Shown one piece after another: positions 60,627 through 64,000 of a stretch of 64,000 bases of DNA; position 1 is the first letter of the stretch; each line of letters begins with the position of its first letter. The notes under the pieces were generated by a model. That model searched no databases and had not been told where the DNA came from. It was given only the letters and a program-made list of their open reading frames with translations. The position numbers and the translations under genes are program-made. The stretch covers positions 41,495,695 through 41,559,694 of the forward strand of contig CM049316.1 of the NCBI GenBank assembly GCA_026874595.1, written 5' to 3'. This stretch comes from Sipunculus nudus (lineage: Eukaryota > Annelida > Sipuncula > Golfingiida > Sipunculidae).

Positions 60627-62070
60627 AGCTCAGCTGACTATAAGTCATCTGAGCTATAGTCGTGGTCCTTTGTCCGTCGGCTGTCCGTCCATCCGTCCGT
60701 CCGTTAAAGTGGCACGTTTTGAAACCGTAAGACCTAGGAATCCAAAATTCGGCATAATGTTAGATGTCCCAAAGATCTCCTACCAAGCCGAAAACTAGGT
60801 CTTTGTGACTTTGATACTTTGAGAAATTAAGGAAAAACCTCAATTTTTTATTAAAAAGCTATTTTTACACTTCAGGACTGCCTAATATCAAAACCACTCA
60901 TCTGTTTTTCCTCATATTTACCATAAATATTCCTCAATATAGTTTCTATGTACATGCTAGAAATTAGGTCTGTATTATATAATTTAAAAAAGTTATGTGC
61001 CCAAACATAATGCATTTTGTTAAAAATCAGGAAAGATATTTGATCACTTAACACAAAACATGTTAAAGATAAGGACTTTTTTCCAGTAATATAACTTTGA
61101 TTAATAAAAATTAAATTGTATACCCAAAATTAGATCAAAATCTTTTAAATTGTTTAAAATATCAGAAAAAATAAAAAATTGGTACCTTAAATTTTGCCCA
61201 AATTTGACCATGGCACATTTTTTTCCTGTAACTGCTGTGGATTTAATTTTCACAGCATGTTTTTGTTAGCATTTCATCTGTTATCACAAAATTTGAAACC
61301 AGTTGATCAAAAACTGTAGATTTTATTCAAGTTTTCAAGCACCATATCACATATTATTTACATCAAGCTAGTGTTATGCAGTTTGCTAGAGCTCAGCTCC
61401 CCAGCTTCAGCTCTCAGTTCCTAAAATTTGGCATACAGTTAGATGTCTCCAAAATCCCCTACCATGCCAAGAATTTGGTCCCTAGGACTTAATTCCTTTT
61501 AGATATTAATGAAAAACTTCATTTTTCCATTGAAAACTCATTGTTACACTTTAAGACTGTCTAATATCAAAACCACTGATCTGACTTTGATCATATATAA
61601 TATACATATTTTTCTATACATTTGCTATGCACATGCCAGAAATGATGTCAGTATTGCATAATTGTTTTAAGTTATGGGCCCAAACATAATGCACTTTGTA
61701 AAAAATCAAGAAATATATTTACTCCCTTAACAAGAGGATTGCCGAAGCTAGAGATTTTTTTCGTCATGGATGTAACATTATTTAATCAAGATTCAATTGA
61801 ATACCCAAAATTAGTTCAGAATTTTTCAAATTTTATAAGTTATTAGTATAAATATAAAATTAGTACCTTAAATTTTGCCAAAATTATACCATGGCACGTT
61901 TGTTTCCTGTGGGCACTGTTGATATAATTTTCATATCATGCATAACTAAGGATTTCAGCTTTTTAGTTTAGAAAGCTGAAGGAAAATGGCCAAAAATTGT
62001 AGCTTTTACTAATGTTTTTATGAGACTTTGTCATAACCAGGCTCTCCCAAGCCACTCTTCAGTCACTTGT
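60627..62070 (+). mobile_element. Hairpin-headed element D2
   Basis: The head hairpin has arms AGCTCAGCTGACT and AGTCATCTGAGCT around ATA, then GTCGTGGTCC and a CCGTCCATCCGTCCGTCCG tract. Two tandem units of about 678 bp follow (from about 60757 and 61436), each with GTTAGATGTC and CTAATATCAAAACCACT blocks. The first D2 unit is nearly identical to the second D1 unit over about 100 bp, while the second D2 unit is more diverged. The tail is poorly preserved; CAGTCACTTGT at about 62060-62071 is the best candidate. Confidence 0.75.
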
Positions 62071-62579
62071 ATGTTTGACCTTATTGACCTTTCAGCAAAT
62101 TATGCACGCTTGAGGAAGGCATACACTGGGGCAGCCAGGCAGTTTATGGCAAGCCACAGTTGATCCAGGTGTCCAACCCAACTTATCTAGTAGTTGTTTT
62201 CACCAACAACATAACAAGAAACTATAAATTAATAAATTTTTATTGGTTTTTTAATAACAAATTAAAGAAAAATTAATAGAAAAGCAATTTGTTAGTTGAT
62301 GAGTAACAGGAAAATAACTTGCAGTTACTGATGATGCAAGAATCTTGTATGGATGGATAGAATGTCAAGTATTCCAAATAACATCATGCACTCACCTATG
62401 GTATTTTTCAGTTCAGTTTTTTAATGATAACAAAAATAAATCATATTATTCATTACCAATCATTAGGGATCATATGAAGGAAACTAATGATAGACAAAGA
62501 TGCAGTTGATAATATTAATCTAGATTCCTACTGTGTCTAGTGTGTAGATTGATGTGAAAGTAGTCCAAAGTGAATATAT
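62071..62579. other. Unique AT-rich sequence
   Basis: No gene or repeat recognised. No T-type inverted end (GATCGC words) was seen here, although a full inverted copy of T would place one in this stretch. Confidence 0.45.
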
Positions 62580-63194
62580 TACTTTTATTTATTTTTTATA
62601 TATAAATAAAAGCCATAAAACCAGGTACTTATGATTTAAATTTATGAATTTTGTATATTCTGGATTCTCAACATCATTGTTTGGCTAAAACTGAATAAAT
62701 ACCAGACATGGTGCAAATACTTTGCAAATGTATTTGAATACGAATATGAATAATTATAAAATTTCTTGCATAAGAATGGAAATTCAGGTAAAAATGAAAG
62801 TATTTGAATACCAGTGCAAATACTTTCAAAATGTATTCATGAATGCATTCATAAATATATTTTATAATATTATTTTAATAATCGTTTCAGTTATATTTTA
62901 TTTTTAAAAATCATGATTTTCTTATTATTTTTAATAAAAATTATATTTTGCACAATATTTGTTATTAAATTTTATTAAATAGTTAAACTCTTATATTATA
63001 TATGCTGCTTATAAGTTATATGGCCAAGTCAAAATCTGTGTGACAATAGCACTCCATTTGTCCATAAAATAAATGAAATCAATCCTCTTCCCTGTCTCCA
63101 AAGATACATAAGCTAAACACCAACAACTCATAATAAAGCTTTTATTTATTACCACACAAAACCAGCATGTGCCTCATTTCCAAATCATATTTTT
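62580..63194 (-). mobile_element. Partial inverted copy of T interior
   Basis: Reverse complement of 59470-60190, without the GATC-rich inverted ends. The match continues to CCAAATCATATTTT at 63180-63194, where T itself reads on into GTGAGCAT, but here element F begins. Confidence 0.75.
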
Positions 63195-64000
63195 ATGCCC
63201 CCGCCACAAAGTGGCCGGGGCATATAGTTTTACCCATGTCCGTCATTCCGTCCTTCCGTCCTTCCGTCCTTCCAAAATCAAACAGTTGTACGGACTTTTT
63301 TTTGCAATGCCTGCAGATATTGGCCTGATTTTTGGTGTGTGGGCAGATATAGACCAGTTACAGATCGAGTTCAAGTTTTGTCCCAGTTGACCTACTTTTG
63401 ACCGTTTTACGGCTCCTAAACTTAGAAAATTTCATGAAAAATAGAAATATTCATGACAAATACAGATGTACGGACTTTTTTTCACAATGCCTGCAGATAT
63501 TGGCCTGATTTTTTATGTGTGAGCAGATATAGACCAGTTACAGATCGAGTTCGCGTTTCATCCTGGTTGACCTACTTTTGACCGTTTTACGGCTCCTGAA
63601 CATAGAAAATTTCATGAAAAATATGAAATTTCATGACAAATACACATGTACGGACTTTTTTTTGCAGTGCCTTCAGATATTGGCCTGATTTTTGGTGTGT
63701 CGGCAGATATTGACCAGTTACAGATGGAGTTCGCATTTCGTCCCGGTTGACCTACTTTTGACTGTTTTACGGCTCCTGAACATAGAAAATTTCATGTAAA
63801 ATATATATTTTCATGACAAATACACTTGTACAGACTTTTCTTCACAGTACCTGCAGATATTGGCCTGATTTTTGGTGTGTGGGCAGATAATGACCAGTTA
63901 CAGATCAAGTTCACGTTTTGTCCCAGTTGACCTATTTTTGACCGTTTGACGGTGCTCTTACATAGAAAATTTCATAAAAAGGTGCACATGTATGGACTTT
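63195..64000 (+). mobile_element. Hairpin-headed element F, cut by window end
   Basis: The head TGCCCCCGCCAC, AAA, GTGGCCGGGGCA is a strong hairpin. CCGTCATTCCG and (TCCTTCCG)n follow (63239-63271). Tandem units of exactly 180 bp start at 63288, 63468, 63648 and 63828, with another start at about 63990. Each unit has GTACGGACTTTTTT, TGCAGATATTGGCCTGATTT, GACCAGTTACAGATCGAG and GACCGTTTTACGGCTCCT. The tail lies beyond the window. No coding capacity. Confidence 0.8.

Overview
This is eukaryotic, animal-type DNA: AT-rich and intron/intergenic-like, with no intact protein-coding gene that I can support. Almost everything recognisable is repetitive. An L2/CR1-type LINE, a tRNA-derived SINE, many long minisatellites and several abundant hairpin-headed element families with (T)CCGTC-rich heads point to a marine lophotrochozoan, most likely a mollusc. 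That assignment is inference from repeat style, not from a gene.

Layout. 0.4-2.1 kb: decayed minus-strand L2-type LINE. 4.4-8.2 kb: hairpin-headed element A1, carrying nested element B1, which itself carries a SINE (three nesting levels). 9.2-12.3 kb: a 44-bp minisatellite split by element D1. 14.5-16.6 kb: a 38-bp minisatellite that encloses a broken C2H2 zinc-finger coding fragment. 16.9-22.3 kb: a degenerate minisatellite split by element A2 (nine units of about 336 bp), with nested B2. 24.2-25.9 kb: 24-bp minisatellite. 26.5-35.2 kb: AT-rich sequence with a few repeat-free islands. 35.2-40.7 kb: two related, adjacent arrays (38 bp, then 39 bp with higher-order structure). 41.8-42.3 kb: MITE-like element with TTAA ends. 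43.7-45.2 kb: decayed A-like element with a 42-bp minisatellite. 45-53.8 kb: mostly unique sequence plus one short inverted-repeat element and an AT run. 53.8-55.3 kb: two more minisatellites. 56.7-57.4 kb: element E. 59.0-60.5 kb: transposon T with inverted repeats of about 190 bp rich in palindromic GATC motifs. 60.6-62.1 kb: element D2. 62.6-63.2 kb: an inverted partial copy of T's interior, cut by element F, which runs off the window end.

The main observation is that families A, D, B, E and (as far as visible) F share one plan. Each has a hairpin of about 12-bp arms at the head and a CCGTC/CCGTCTG-type tract or its remnant. An interior of tandem units follows (336, 680, about 150, 303 and 180 bp). 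Near the tail the head arm is repeated in inverted orientation, then comes a short palindrome or tail motif, and the flanks are T-runs. D1 sits between two Ts of a minisatellite unit whose empty form can be read from neighbouring units. This resembles Helentron/HINE-type non-autonomous elements, but one B copy is 5'-truncated and flanked by a 16-bp perfect direct repeat, which does not fit that model. No genes act together in a pathway here; the window is a record of repeated nesting and tandem amplification.
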